Shown in pieces: positions 18,477 through 29,666 of a stretch of DNA of 32,682 nucleotides. How positions within the stretch are numbered: position 1 is the stretch's first letter; each line of letters opens with the position of its first letter. Source of the DNA: Bremia lactucae (lineage: Eukaryota > Oomycota > Peronosporomycetes > Peronosporales > Peronosporaceae); NCBI RefSeq assembly GCF_004359215.1, contig NC_090610.1, positions 13,961,101 through 13,993,782 on the forward strand. The letters are read 5' to 3'. A model generated the notes under the pieces. It did no database searches. It saw only the letters and a program-made list of their open reading frames with translations, and had not been told where the DNA came from. A program made the translations under genes and the position numbers.

Positions 18477-19029
18477 TGTAGGCGGGCACGTCGTAATGCG
18501 GCCACGCTCTACTTAGCACACACCCTAGCACAGCGAGGAAGCGGTTTGCACCTGCTTCTCTTGCGTGCAGTGAGGTAGTTGTGGTGGGCGCGCAAGCGAC
18601 CTCACCCAACACACTAAGAACTCTGGTGAAGTGACGTCACGGGAGCGGTAATCCGTCTCCTCGTGCGCACTTACCAAGTAGGTAGTAAATTTCAGACTGA
18701 TTTATATTTAATAGAATTAAATACAAATACCTATTTTTATTAATTAAAATGATATCTCTATAGATATCATTTAATGTGTATTGCGAGCGTATCTTTATAG
18801 ATACCTCGCGTAACTGATGACGCTAGCCGTCATCATGGATGACGCTGGGCGTCATCCCTCCTAATGTGAATGCACCCATGTGCATCACATCCACAAGGGT
18901 TGGTCACAAATGTGCACCACACCCGAGTGTTGGGTCTAATTACTATTATTTAGTAATTGACCATCCCCTTAAGTACCAAATGTACTTAATGGGGACTGTG
19001 TAACATTAGGGCAACTCTAGCCCGTTACA
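18477..19029 (-). repeat. Complete LTR of family A, minus strand
   Basis: This is 553 bp; in its own orientation it runs from TGTAACGGGC (19029) to GCCCGCCTACA (18477). It is the left end of a large inverted duplication whose right end is the LTR at 21390-21925. Dense perfect stems include a 7-bp AATTACT pair and the GATATC pair. Position next to a polypurine tract at 19030 shows it is the 3' LTR of a minus-strand element. Confidence 0.9.
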
Positions 19030-19044
19030 CCATCCCCCTCTTTA
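19030..19044 (-). promoter_or_regulatory. Polypurine tract of the left family A element
   Basis: On the minus strand AAAGAGGGGGATGG directly precedes the LTR's TGTAACG. Confidence 0.7.
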
Positions 19045-19161
19045 AGAACGAATTTACATTTTTAAATTCGACAGAGTAGAGAGAGGAACTGCGAGCAGCT
19101 TTACGCGCCGCTAGTTCACTCGATCACTCTCGCGCACGTGTTTCTATACACGGCGCCCAAG

Positions 19162-19588
19162 ATGCCACCTAAAAGGGGCCACGTTGGTGGGTCGTCTGCG
19201 AAGACGCCCACACAACCTCGCACTAAGCGCACGCGCCGCGTTAATTCGCCGGCCGCGTCTAATGCCTTAGTCGGAACGCCGACAGCCACTGCTGCTGTCG
19301 CGTTAACAGGGCTAAATGATTTATTCCACTTTAACAGTGAGGATGTTGGTCCATCGCTCATTGTCGACTACAATGAGTCGACACCGTTGCCGTCACCTCA
19401 TAGTAGTGATGCGGACAACGAGCTCATGAGGAAGGATCATGGCGCATTATTGCCCATCCAAACTTCTCTCATGGCTCACAACATGGAGACAGCAACATTT
19501 ATGAATGCTGTCTCATCGTCTGCGCTGGATAGCGCAGCGACAAGTAATGAGAGCGCTGCGCTTAAGGCGCAGCAGCTTCTCCGACTCT
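19162..19588 (+). pseudogene. Antisense gene of family A, N-terminal part (left arm)
   Basis: Relative to its element, which points left, this frame is antisense. It starts MPPKRGHVGGSSAKTPTQPR at 19162, then a basic segment RTKRTRRVN, a Thr/Ala-rich stretch, an acidic-serine stretch (VDYNESTPLPSPHSSDADNE), and MNAVSSSALDSAATSNESAA. At about 19588 it is cut and joined to the integrase tail of the right-hand element; the reading frame runs on to 19683 only by chance. The mirror copy is at 21259-20718. Function unknown; the basic N-terminus could be a nuclear signal. Confidence 0.45.
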
Positions 19589-19760
19589 ACCTAAGAATGC
19601 AATCTCTTTGCTACTTGGAGGTACTACGAAGTTGTTGCCGCGTTTCATTGGGCCCTTTACGGTGGTGGGGACTTAAATTATAGGCTCACCCTTCCCCGTA
19701 AAATGAAGACGCACCCCGTATTTTACGTGGGTCGATCGAAATGGTATGTATACTCAAATG
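19589..19760 (+). pseudogene. Family A integrase C-terminal domain fragment
   Basis: KLLPRFIGPFTVVG followed, after a one-base shift, by LNYRLTLPRKMKTHPVFYVG is the SH3-like C-terminal domain of a gypsy integrase. It belongs to the plus-strand element ending at the LTR 21390-21925. The catalytic core is gone. Confidence 0.75.
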
Positions 19761-19828
19761 AGGTCACATACCCACATCCGTCTTAGGAGACCGATGGTGA
19801 CGCCGACTGTAAGTCGAGCGTCGTTCGG

Positions 19829-20155
19829 GTGAGGGAGACGGAAAAAGCGAGAGACTATCAGCCGATCGACTTCTCCCACCACGTACAAGACTCGGAGAGC
19901 GAGGGACATCACGCGAGTAACGCGGATCCCTCAGCATTATCCTTTAAAGAGGTCCAAGCGAGCCTTCAGGCGTTTAAAACCCCGATGAGCCTTCGCTCGG
20001 ACATTAACGAGGTCCGAGGTCAGTCGTAAGACTGGACCCTTGAGATCCGCAATGCATCGTTTAGCAGCGCTTAACGCTTGTGACTGACAGGACGAAGGTA
20101 AGGTAGCCGCGAGTAGGTGGGCGAGATCGCCACTCCTATCGGGCGCCGGCTGCAC
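19829..20155. other. Family A integrase-chromodomain linker, open on both strands
   Basis: The sense frame 19829-20029 is hydrophilic (DFSHHVQDSESEGHHASNAD) and then helix-like. The antisense frame 20155-19937 ends in a helix-like RAKAHRGFKRLKARLDLFKG. This is the same place where families B and C show antisense coiled-coil frames. Neither strand is demonstrably functional. Confidence 0.3.
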
Positions 20156-20185
20156 TGACGATGCGAGTGAAATGTTGAAAGTTTG

Positions 20186-21259
20186 CTAGCCCACCGCTCC
20201 GTGATGCAAAGGTATGGTAGTCCTCGTCCAATGGAAAGGTTGCCCGAACAATTTTCGACTCTTGGGAACCGATCGATACCCTACGTATTGATGTGCCCGG
20301 CTTGGTGGCTGCTTATGAAAAAAAGGAGCACCAGCTGAGGCCTCTTCGCTAGTCTCAAATGGACTTGCAGAAGCAGCGTTGTGAGAAGAAACAGGGGGTA
20401 CAGTAACGCCCATGATTTCTTTCACACGCAAGCAGGCGAATTTAATTTGTTGCGACCGCTGTTTCATCGCATCGGAATGCGGATGAATGCGGCGCAAGAA
20501 TCTCGCCTCGGTCGGGCATTTCATTTGAGCGCAACACGACCGGGATCGGGAAAATAGGCTCAAGCAATTTTCCCTGAGCCCTCCATGACTTAAAGACGCC
20601 ATTATTATTATGTGCGTCAAGAAGAGCGCGCTCTAGGAGCGACGCTCTAGGAGCGACGCTCTCGGCCCGTTAAACGAGGCCATTTAGATGGAGGGGGCAT
20701 CAGTGATATGCCACCCGTCACATAGCCCCGTACAAAACGACTGGCTGAGCACGTTCACGTGTCGTCGGCGGAGCTTTAGGTTCCAAATCCTCTATGTCAG
20801 AACCATTATGGCTTATGGTCTGAGCATAAGGCGTTGTGGTTATACCCAACAGAGAAGCGGCTGCGCCTTTATGGGCAGCGCTCTCATTACCTGTCGCTGA
20901 GCTTTCCATCGCAAACGACGAGACAGCATTCGTAAATGCTGCTGTCTCCATGTTGCGAGCCATGAGAAAAGTTGGATGGGCAATAATACGCGATCATACT
21001 TCCTCATGAGCTCGTTGTCCGCATCACTACTATGAGGTGACGACTCATTGTAGTCGACAATGCGCGACGGATCAACATCATCACTGTTAAAGTGGGATGG
21101 ATCCTTTAGACCTGTTAACGCGACAGCAGCAGTAGCTGTCGGAGTTTCGACTAAGGCATTAGACGCTGCCGGCGTGTTATCGCGGCACGTGAGCTTAGTC
21201 CGAGGTTGAGTGGGCGTCTTGGCAGACGACCCACCAATATGGCCCCTTTTAGGTGGCAT
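20186..21259 (-). pseudogene. Antisense gene of family A, right arm, broken
   Basis: Reading left from 21259 the frame starts MPPKRGHIGGSSAKTPTQPR and matches the left-arm copy (19162-19588). After a shift near 20960 it continues ARNMETAAFTNAVSSFAMES to 20718. A third minus frame, 20620-20186, contains CPTEARFLRRIHPHSDAMK and QQIKFACLRVKEIMG, which look like ordered helical protein. These could be pieces of one antisense gene that starts beside the 3' LTR and runs back across the chromodomain, as in family C. The product is unidentified. Confidence 0.4.
20190..20340 (+). pseudogene. Family A chromodomain, frameshifted
   Basis: From 20214 a frame reads MVVLVQWKGCPNN and the next frame FDSWEPIDTLRIDVPGLVAA, together forming the V-x-W-x-G-x-P and SWEP features of a chromodomain. 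One frameshift lies between the two. It confirms family A as a chromovirus. Confidence 0.65.
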
Positions 21260-21373
21260 CTTTGGCGCCGTGTACGGAACACAGGTCGCTAGAGTGATTG
21301 AGTGAACTAGCGGCGCGTAAAGCTGCTCGCAGTCCCCGCTCCTTTTTGATAAATTTAAAAATTTAAATTAGTT

Positions 21374-21389
21374 CTTTAAGGGGGGATGA
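21374..21389 (+). promoter_or_regulatory. Polypurine tract of the right family A element
   Basis: CTTTAAGGGGGGATGA directly precedes the LTR start TGTAACGG at 21390. Confidence 0.75.
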
Positions 21390-21925
21390 TGTAACGGGCT
21401 AGAGTTGCCCTAATGTTACACAGTCCCCGTGAAGTACACTTGGTGTACTTAAGGGGATGGTCAATTACTAAATTAAAGTAATTAGACCCAGCACTCGGGT
21501 GTGGTTCACATTTGTGACCAACCCTTGTGTATGTGATGCACATAGGTGCATTCAGATTAGGAGGGATAACGCCTAGCGTCATCCGTTACGCGAGATATCT
21601 AGAAAGATACGCTCGCAATACATATTAGTGTTATTTGTAGAGATGACGTTTTTGATTGGTAAAAGTAGGTATTTATATTTAATACGATTAAATATAAATC
21701 AGTCTGAAAATTACTTCCTACTTGGTAAGTGCGCACGAGAAGACGGATTACCGCTCCCGTGACGACACTTAACCAGAGTACTTAGTGCGTTGAATGAGGT
21801 CGCTAACGCGCCCACCGCAACTACCTCACTGCACGCAAGAGAAGCTGATTAAACCGCTTCCTCGCTGTGCTAAGGTGTGTGTCTAAGTAGAGCGAGCGTG
21901 GCCGCATTACGACGTACCCGCCTAA
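21390..21925 (+). repeat. LTR of family A, plus strand
   Basis: It starts TGTAACGGGCTAGAG and fades at GTACCCGCCTAA near 21925, where CCTACA is expected. It is more diverged than the left copy, with several small deletions that break stems present in the other copies. Confidence 0.85.
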
Positions 21926-22373
21926 AAATACGGCGTCATGACGGTGATCGACGGCTTCTAAGACCTGACTCGTGGCTTATTGATGGCTAACGTATGGAAG
22001 AAAAAATCCATGCGACGTTTTGCATCTTCACATCGAGGCAAAGAATTTCGACACGTTAATCGAAGTAAGAGAAACAACTCTTTCGGTTAAATTCGAGGCA
22101 ATGATTTCGACGAATCGTCTCGTGGGTGAAAATCAATCAAACCCATTTTGGACAATGCAACGGCTTTGTGAAGATTAACGAGATTCTGGATTTTGAGTTT
22201 TAAGTCAGTGGTGGTTTGTAAAAATCTGCAATGATACAATTTTCAAGCAATAACGTCGTCGTTAAGTATGAGATCGACCGTATGCGCAATGACATGAAGA
22301 CGTTCAACACTTGCGCAACTTGGACGTGCAATTCGCAATTCCAAACGCAAGTATTCCGAATGGCCTAGTGAGT
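21926..22373. other. No recognisable gene
   Basis: This is a diverged stretch between two family A LTR pieces. Only short frames are seen and no retroelement domain is recognisable. It is probably ancient internal sequence. Confidence 0.4.
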
Positions 22374-22495
22374 TGTAGGTGGGCGCTACTATAGCAGCCA
22401 CGCTCCACTTACGCACACACATTCAGGCACAGTGAGGAATCTGTTTGACCGTCTTCTCTAACGTGTAGTGAGGTAGTTGGTCAAGCACTGTTTGC
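22374..22495 (-). repeat. Old family A LTR end fragment
   Basis: TGTAGGTGGGCGCTAC and the following CCACGCTCCACTTA, CGCACACACATTC and GTAGTGAGGTAGTTGG parallel the first 120 bp of the LTR at 18477, with much divergence. Confidence 0.65.
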
Positions 22496-22754
22496 CGTGT
22501 AACTATTATGCATACCTAATATTGCTGTCCAATTTTCATATAATTTTCTGACTATTTAGCCTTCTGCGCGCATCCATGTGCTCCCCTGGTAGAAAAGTAT
22601 GAGAAGCCAGTACTGTAAGCTCCGTGATCGGTCGCGTCCATATGCTTGAGAAACATGTTAAAGGGCCACAGCAGCTCGATGAAGTATTCGTTGATAAAGT
22701 TGCTACTTTCTCCTTAAGCTTTAACCTTTCCAGCTGTACGCAGACTTCCGAAGC

Positions 22755-23508
22755 CAATTGCCTAGCTTTAAGACCTCAGATGTTAAACTCCATGGGAAAG
22801 CCAACTATCTTTTTCCGCGTTGGATTTGAAGGATGGCTACTATCAGGTACTCATGAGAGAGTCCGATGTAGCCAAAACAGCTGTAAGCACCCCAAGCGGT
22901 ATGCTTTGGGAGTGGCTTGTGATGCCCCAAGGTTTGAAAAGCGCACCAGCGACATTCAACCGAGTGGTGGCTCACGTGATGCGTCAGCACCGTGCCTACG
23001 CGCCCCCATTACTTTGACGATGTGTTCGTGCATTGTAGGGCCGAGGACGGGCTGAGCGCAATTGAGTCGCACAAGCGTCATTTAGACGATGTGTTGCAGA
23101 CTTTGAAGGACGCCCAATTGTACGTCAACTTGCAAAAGTGCGTCATAGGGGTCCCTGAGATACCTGTGCCGGGTTGCATCGTAGGTAAACATGGTGACGA
23201 GCAGACCCAGGCAAGGTAAAATCAGTAAAGGAATGGCCAATCCTACGGCATGTGAAGGATTTGCGCCAATTCCTAGGGCTCGCTAATTACTTGCATTAGT
23301 ATAGCAAAACTTATGCTGAGCAAACTAAATCATTATCTGATTTCCTTACATAGGACACAGAATGGGTTTGGTTAAAAGAACAAGAAGATGCGTTCACATC
23401 AGTAAAGCAATCTCTTGTAGAGGCACCGGTCTTGGCATTGCCAGACGCGGATAAGCCCTTTAGCGTCGTCTGCGATGCAAGTAATTTAGCAATCAACAAC
23501 GCGCTCAT
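22755..23508 (+). pseudogene. Gypsy reverse transcriptase fragment with YFDD motif
   Basis: This is the only RT palm in the window. Frames read DLKDGYYQVLMRESDVAKTA and MPQGLKSAPATFNRVVAHVM (22820 onward), then, one frame over at 22992, YAPHYFDDVFVHCRAEDGLS with the catalytic F-D-D, and VNLQKCVIGVPEIPVPG. Thumb and RNase H starts follow (LRQFLGLANY, ALPDADKPFSVVCDASN) with stops and shifts, up to the gap at 23509. It has few perfect hairpins, unlike the neighbouring elements, and I cannot match it to family A, B or C because their RT is missing. It is defective. Confidence 0.8.
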
Positions 23509-23608
23509 NNNNNNNNNNNNNNNNNNNNNNNNNNNNNNNNNNNNNNNNNNNNNNNNNNNNNNNNNNNNNNNNNNNNNNNNNNNNNNNNNNNNNNNNNNNN
23601 NNNNNNNN
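23509..23608. other. Assembly gap, exactly 100 N
   Basis: A run of 100 N is the usual placeholder for an unknown gap size. RNase H sequence of one element lies left and family B protease sequence right, so the order across it is not proven by sequence. Confidence 0.98.
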
Positions 23609-23612
23609 GTGA

Positions 23613-24457
23613 TGTATAAGCCTGGCTTGCTAGTCGCTCAAGCGACTGTAAAGGGCTTTGATAAGCCGTAATCAATTTTAATTGACTCACGAGCGTCTTG
23701 CATTTATTCTCGACGCCTTTCCCTTGGAGAAAGTCAACAATACGATGAGGCGCTTAAAGCGCATAGAAGTGATACGATCACTTTTCGCTTAGCGACTGGA
23801 ACTCGTGTCACTGTTCCTAAAGTTCCATTGAACTTAGGCATAAATTTTCTGGACTTTGACAGTATGGAACGCTGTCATGTCTTTGATTTAGATTCGAGAT
23901 GTGATTTCATCCTTGGTATGGCTTGGTTAGAACACCATGAGCCATGGATCAATTGGAGGTCTAAGACCCTAGGCGCCACGCGCAAAGTTCCTAGCAAAGT
24001 TTTGACGAGTCATGAACCGACCTTTGCTAGGCAACAAAAACGCTATTTGCGCGGATCATTGAATGAGTCTGTCAGTGTATTAGACATTGGCATGTCTGAG
24101 TTAATAAACTCTAATGTTTAAAATATTAATTCTGAGCCCGATTCAGCAGAAATAGGTGGAATGGCACGTACTCCATCGAGTAACACTCGTTGTAATAACG
24201 ATTCACTGAATGCTGAAAGTATTGTTGGCCTAAGGCCGAATCATCGAAGGTGCGATATCCCTGGGATACGTGGAGCGGCACGTCTAAGTCCACCGAGTGT
24301 GGTCGGCAGAGGTGGCACCATACTGAGTATCAATAGTGACACTATTGGCGGTTCGCCAGGGCATTTTGGGTCAAACCCTTTTAACGCACGTGAAGCGACA
24401 CGTAAACGTTCGCTGGATAAGGAAGTTGAGTTACCTAACTCCTGTATACGCGCATAA
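23613..24457 (+). pseudogene. Family B protease and linker, second copy (B2)
   Basis: This matches 7660-8504 at a constant offset of 15953 with isolated substitutions, for example T at 8126 versus A at 24079. It carries the same G to R change in the LIDSRAS active site and the same stops. Only the part downstream of the gap is seen. Confidence 0.8.
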
Positions 24458-25178
24458 AAATTGCATGCCAATGCATCTAAATGCATTTTTGGCGCAGACG
24501 AAATTCCCTTTTTAGGATGCTTTATTGGAAAGCGATGCCTTAGAGCGGATCTCGCTAAGGTGAAAGTCATAGTAGATTGGCCGGTTCCTAAAAACCAAAA
24601 GGATTTGGGTAAGTGGTTGGGTCTCGCCAATTATTAACACAAATATAGCAAAAATTACGCTGATATGGCTAGGCCGTTATCTAATCTCCTTAAAAAGGAT
24701 ACAGAATGGTGCTGGACTAGCACCGAACATAATACTTTTCGAGCAGTTAAGGATAGTCTTATCCATGCCCCGATTCTGGCACTGCCAAACCCAAATTGGC
24801 CTTTCAGTGTCGTCTGTGAGCATCGAATTTTGCCATTGGCAGTGCTCTATTACAAACAGATGTTGATAGGCATGAACGCCTTATTGCGTTTGAGTCTAGA
24901 CAGCTAAAAGCTGCGGAAAAGAACTACCCAGTTCATGACAAAGAGTTACTTGCTATGAAGTATGCTCTCGTCAAATTCAGAGTTCATCTGCTCGGCTCTA
25001 AGCCGTTTGTGATACATACAGATCACGCGTCTTTACGCACGGCGACTTAGTCGCCCCATCTCTCACAGAGAATGGCCCGATGGCTATCCTTTTTCGCGGA
25101 ATACAACTTCGAGGTGAAGTATAAGCCCGGCAAGCAGAATGCTTTGGCCGATGCGTTATCACGCAGGCCGTATTATAA
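24458..25178 (+). pseudogene. Family B RT thumb and RNase H, second copy
   Basis: It has the same palm deletion, frameshift and in-frame stop as the copy at 8505-9225. Sharing every lesion means these two copies descend from one damaged ancestor by duplication, not by separate transposition. Confidence 0.82.
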
Positions 25179-26521
25179 GATTTCTCATTTAACGACTATC
25201 TTGTCGCCTATTCCTGAATTAATCCGTTCGGCTTACGCCACGAATGAACACTGTGTAGCTCTGCTACGAGCTTTAAAGAAATCTGATTCAGGTATTAAAC
25301 TGCCGGCACGTTTGCGTGCAAGGTTACATCGATTTTCTATCGATAACGACCTGTTGCTTTATTGCACAGATGTCGCGGAACCTCCGCGTGTCGTTGTTCC
25401 ACATGATGAGTATTTGAAGTACCGAATCCTCTATGAGGCACACGTACTGTCCTTGGTGGTCATCTCGGTAGAGAGAAGACCTACGGCTCTGTAAGGGCCG
25501 TAGGTCTTCTCCCAAACTCTATAAATGGGTCAGCACATCATGCGAAACTTGCCAACGAGTTAAGCCCTTGGCGCATGCTGCTGCGCCACTGACGAGCATT
25601 CCCTTCCCCATAGGTCGCTGGAGTCCATTAGTATGGATTTTCTTTTCGGTCTACCGAAAGATTCAGCCGGTAACTCTGGCGTAGTGGTCTTTGTTGACCG
25701 ATTGAGCAAAATGGCTCACTTAGCGCCCGTGCCGGATTCCATTGATGGTGAAGGTACAGCTAAGCTGTTCATCGATCTCGTTCCGACAACATTGTTTGCC
25801 ATTGGCAATTGTCTGATCGGGACCCCCGTTTCACGGGAAAATTCTGGAAATCAATTTTCCGAGTGCTTGGCACCAGATTGGATATGTCCACTGCGGAGCA
25901 TCCGCAGACCGACGGTCAAACTGAACGTGTCAATCGCGTCATTGAAGACGTTTTACGCAGCGTGTGTGCTCAGACACCAAAGCGCTGGAGCACAATGCTC
26001 CAAGTGGTGGAGTTTGCGTTAAATAACGCTGTACATGCCTCTCCAGGCTATACTCCGTTCTATGTCAACGGTCTCACCCACCCACGCGTTCCATTAAAGA
26101 TACCACTGCGTGGTTCAGGGCTTGGTGGGGGAGAATTGGCCGATAGGCTTGCTGATATCAGCCCTGTTACCGTTCGGAAACATGTAAGCGATTTTCTCGC
26201 GACGCATTTAGTGTCTTAAGATATGTAAGGGATACGATGGCTGATAGCCAAGACAAACACAAAGAACAAGCAGATGCCAGAGGCAGAAGCTGTATTAATT
26301 CTTATATGGTTGGAGACCGAGTTTTACTAAACGCTAAAAACCTACCTACCAACTTGGTTTCCGCGGTCTTCTATACCAAATTGCGCCCGCGCTTTATTGG
26401 ACCATTTATGGTCGTGGTCAAGAAGGGCCTAGCTTATACGCTACACCTTCCTAGCAAGCTGCGTACACACCCTGTGTTCTACGTTGGCTTGCTTAAGCCA
26501 TCTCGGTACCTTCCCACGTGA
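25179..26521 (+). pseudogene. Family B integrase, second copy
   Basis: It matches 9226-10568, including the 15-bp fold-back (25473-25511) and the frameshift before SDRDPRF. One visible difference is GTGGCC versus GTGGTC in the C-terminal domain (A to V in FMVVAKK). The catalytic Asp and Glu codons are retained. Confidence 0.82.
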
Positions 26522-26943
26522 ATTGAAAGCGCTTGCGCCGAGACAGGCGGTCGTGCCGCAGATTGCTGCATCCTCACCAGGCTGTCCAGCTGGCCCTCTA
26601 AACGAGGGTGCTGACGCTCCAGCGTTGAAAGACGGTCCCGAGCCGCCTCAAAAGAGCTCTCAACCCGAGCAAGAACCTCACGAAGCAGTTGCACCTCGTG
26701 CCGTAGAGCATCAAATGCTTCCGCCGAAATTTCGCCCCCCCCTCCCACGCTGCTTGATGCGCGGGGGAACCTTCAATTTCATGTGGAGAAACTTTTAAAG
26801 CGACGTCGTCGTGAGGGTCAATACCAGTATCGGGTGAAGTGGCTAGGGTACCCCTCTTCTGAAACTCTTGGGAGTTCGAGGTACCTCTTTGGCAAGATTG
26901 CCCGTACGCCGTTGACGTTTTTGGCGCCAAGCGCAGGGTCAAC
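26484..26943 (+). pseudogene. Family B linker and chromodomain, second copy
   Basis: It repeats 10531-10990, including YRVKWLGYPSSE and the antisense open frame at 26748-26479. Confidence 0.75.
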
Positions 26944-27290
26944 TCGCGTCAAACGACGCTTCCCACCATTAAACGTGGGATTAGGTGGATCTATGCCTCA
27001 GTGCGGCTTCGATCCATGGTTGTACGGGCAACCGAAGCACTGAAATATCGGCTAGGCCTTTCTTCGTTATGTGGCATAAATGCCGAACGTAACTGGCCTT
27101 TGGCTTTAAGCTTAGCGAAATCGAAGCGAAGATTCAATTCCAAACGAACATTAGCCCTATTCGCAGACTCTCTGATTATCCAAATATTTCGAAGTCGGCG
27201 GGCTAGGTGGACCCAGTTCTCAATGATACTTCGTTTTCAATCCTTGTTTCGTTTGGAAACAAAACGATCGGAATTCCCCTCATGGCGGTT

Positions 27291-27483
27291 TCTAAGGTAT
27301 ATCCTCTCGGGCACTAGTTGCCACTTGGTTCTACGAACCCCTTAATCCCTTGAACTAGGATTCATTAAGCTTTCATAGCTTGTACGACTCCCTGAGTTGT
27401 TAAACATTAGCTCAATAGAATTAAGTGACTCTCTGAGTCTGAAAGTCTTCCTCTGACTTTAGGAGCGAGGTAGCTCCGCTACA
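27291..27483 (+). repeat. Truncated 3' LTR of family B, second copy
   Basis: It has the same left truncation and the same 48-bp spacer to the C LTR as in the first copy, confirming that the whole B-C composite was duplicated. Confidence 0.85.
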
Positions 27484-27531
27484 TTTATATCAAAACTATT
27501 TACCTGATTGCACGCCCCCCTGTGCTTGTGC

Positions 27532-28033
27532 TGTAACGAGGTGTATCGTACATGAAATTAACACTTAAAGGTTGCTGACTATTATATTATCTAAAAGGTA
27601 AATAACATTGGGAGGATATTTCTTTATATAGTAATGTTCAGAATTCTTATCCATAAATAGGTAAGGCCATTATACCTATTTATCCCGCAGACTAATCAAC
27701 TGTAGATCTAAACAAAAGAGAGAGACAGATAGAAAAGATAAGATAAGATTTCAATTGCACGTTTAGTATTAGTTTATAATTAAGTTAGAGTTAACAGATA
27801 GAGAATAGAGATACTTAATTATATTAATACAGTTTTCATTTAACAGATAGAAAATAGAGATACTTAATTATATTAATACAGTTTTCATTTAACCTCTTCA
27901 AGCTAGTTGCCTTAAAGAGAAGTCTTCCTCTGCACCTACTAGTGTGGGTGAATATCGTAAGGCACCACTCGCAGCTGAAGCAGTGCGAAGTGGACTTGTA
28001 CTGAAGCAGTACAAGTCGTAGTGCTCCGTTACA
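27532..28033 (+). repeat. 5' LTR of family C, second copy (C2)
   Basis: It has the same boundaries as 11579-12079 plus one extra base near 27905 (AGTTGCC versus AGTCAC), which changes the copy offset from 15953 to 15954. It contains the 49-bp tandem duplication. The primer-binding site follows at 28036. Confidence 0.9.
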
Positions 28034-28083
28034 CCTGGTAGCACTTTGTAGTACGTCCAAGGACCACATTTCCCTCATCTAAC

Positions 28084-28814
28084 ATGGACATGTTAGATGA
28101 AAGTGGGAATACGCATCACGTTTCCCGTGAAAGCTACTCCTTTTTAAGTGACATAGAAAGGAGTGCGGTCGAACGAATGAGTTCAACCGTAGGGAACGAT
28201 GCCATCTTAGGCATGCTGTCCGGTTTGGACAGAGATGCCCTCCATTCGGCCATCGCCAAGTATCTACAACATGAACCTGACGAGGCGAAGGAGAAGGAGA
28301 AGGTAGCCTTGCTTAATCAGCAAGGCTCTCAACAGGCAGAACTGTTGTGGTTACAACAGGTACTGAACCCTGTACCTGGGATGACGCACACGCGTCGTCC
28401 GGAAACCTTAAAGATTGACATCTCTAAGCATAGGGTAGTCGAAGAAGACTCCCTCAAAAGATGGTTCATCGAGTTAAACGATACCATAAGGGCAAGCTAG
28501 TTCTTCATCGTATCGTCCTTCAAGACGACACGAGCTTGGAGGTCCAGAACCCTATGGACCTCTCTTATGTCGAAAGCGAGAAACCTCGCTTTTCGAACAA
28601 TAAGCGATTGCAAAAATGCAATCGCTGCCAAAAGTTAGGACACTACGCTCATAAGTATAGTGCCCCACGCCTAGTACCGAGAGGTACTGAACGTAATTAT
28701 GGACGAATACCAAAAAGGGCAACCGTTGCGGGCCCGGCGTTGTTGCGAAATCGCCACAGCGAGGCGGACCGCCAAAATACGGTCGGAGTCAGTAGGGGCG
28801 CAACGCCCCACTGA
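28084..28814 (+). pseudogene. Family C gag, second copy
   Basis: It has the same internal deletion, stop after IRAS, and Cys-to-Tyr knuckle as C1. The start-codon palindrome is at 28075-28100. Only single substitutions separate it from 12130-12860. Confidence 0.75.
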
Positions 28815-29284
28815 TCCAGAAACCTCAAGAGAATTTGCAAATCTCTTGATGAAAGTTGCACCAGACACACAATCATTATGTGTCTCTGCACCTGGTGATG
28901 AGGTATCCTTCATCACCTTGAAGTTAAAAGTGACAAATGATTACTCACTTAGAGCCCTAGTAGACTATGGGACGTCGAATAACTTTATTCGTTGCCAGTC
29001 GCTAGAGGTTCGTAGGCTCAAATATGTTGAGCCTGACATCTCCTTAACGAGGATGACGGTGCGTCTAGCGACAAGCGCATCGATAACAGTGATGAAACGC
29101 GTAGTTAAATTTCACTACACGTAAAATATTTACAGTACGATAATGATTTTATCGTACTGGATTTGGATGACAAATTTGATGTTATCCTAGGTTACCTTGG
29201 ATCGGAAAGTATGAGACAAAAATCAGCTGGCAGCATCGATATATTAAGATGCTTGTCACTTGTTTATCAGATGGCCATCTAATA
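28815..29284 (+). pseudogene. Family C protease, second copy
   Basis: It keeps DYGTS and the same frame break as C1, with one visible change (T to A in ATSTS/ATSAS). Confidence 0.7.
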
Positions 29285-29333
29285 AACGTCTTGGGGCGTC
29301 CACAACCGTGTGGGTGTACTACGAGTGAGTGCG

Positions 29334-29666
29334 ATGGCCTCACTTATGGTCCTCGGAGATAGTCCTTTCATCGTATATACGGACCATAAGCCATTACGCA
29401 CGGCCGTAATCATCCCACACCTCTCGCAAAGAATGGCGAGGTGGCTATCCCTCTTCCCGGAGTATAATTTCTCCGTGGAATATAAACCAGGACAACATCA
29501 TGTCGTCGCTGATGCGTTATCACGCCGACCCGATTTCGAGTCGGCTGCGCACTACAACAGTAAAAATAATCCCTCTGTTGCAACACTCACTACGAGTATT
29601 CCGACATCAACCTTAGTTGATGACATAAAGAAAGCTTACCCAGAAGATAGGACCTTCTATGTTTGA
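29334..29666 (+). pseudogene. Family C RNase H end, second copy
   Basis: It has the same RT deletion as C1. Here the frame stays open longer, through YKPGQHHVVADALSRRPDFE to 29666, where C1 has a stop (TTCTAG). Identity with C1 drops abruptly at about 29490. Confidence 0.78.

Noticed and set aside
19138..19683. 181-codon plus-strand frame taken as one protein
   Set aside because: Its last 30 codons come from the opposite-facing element's integrase tail in a wrong frame; the real segment ends near 19588.
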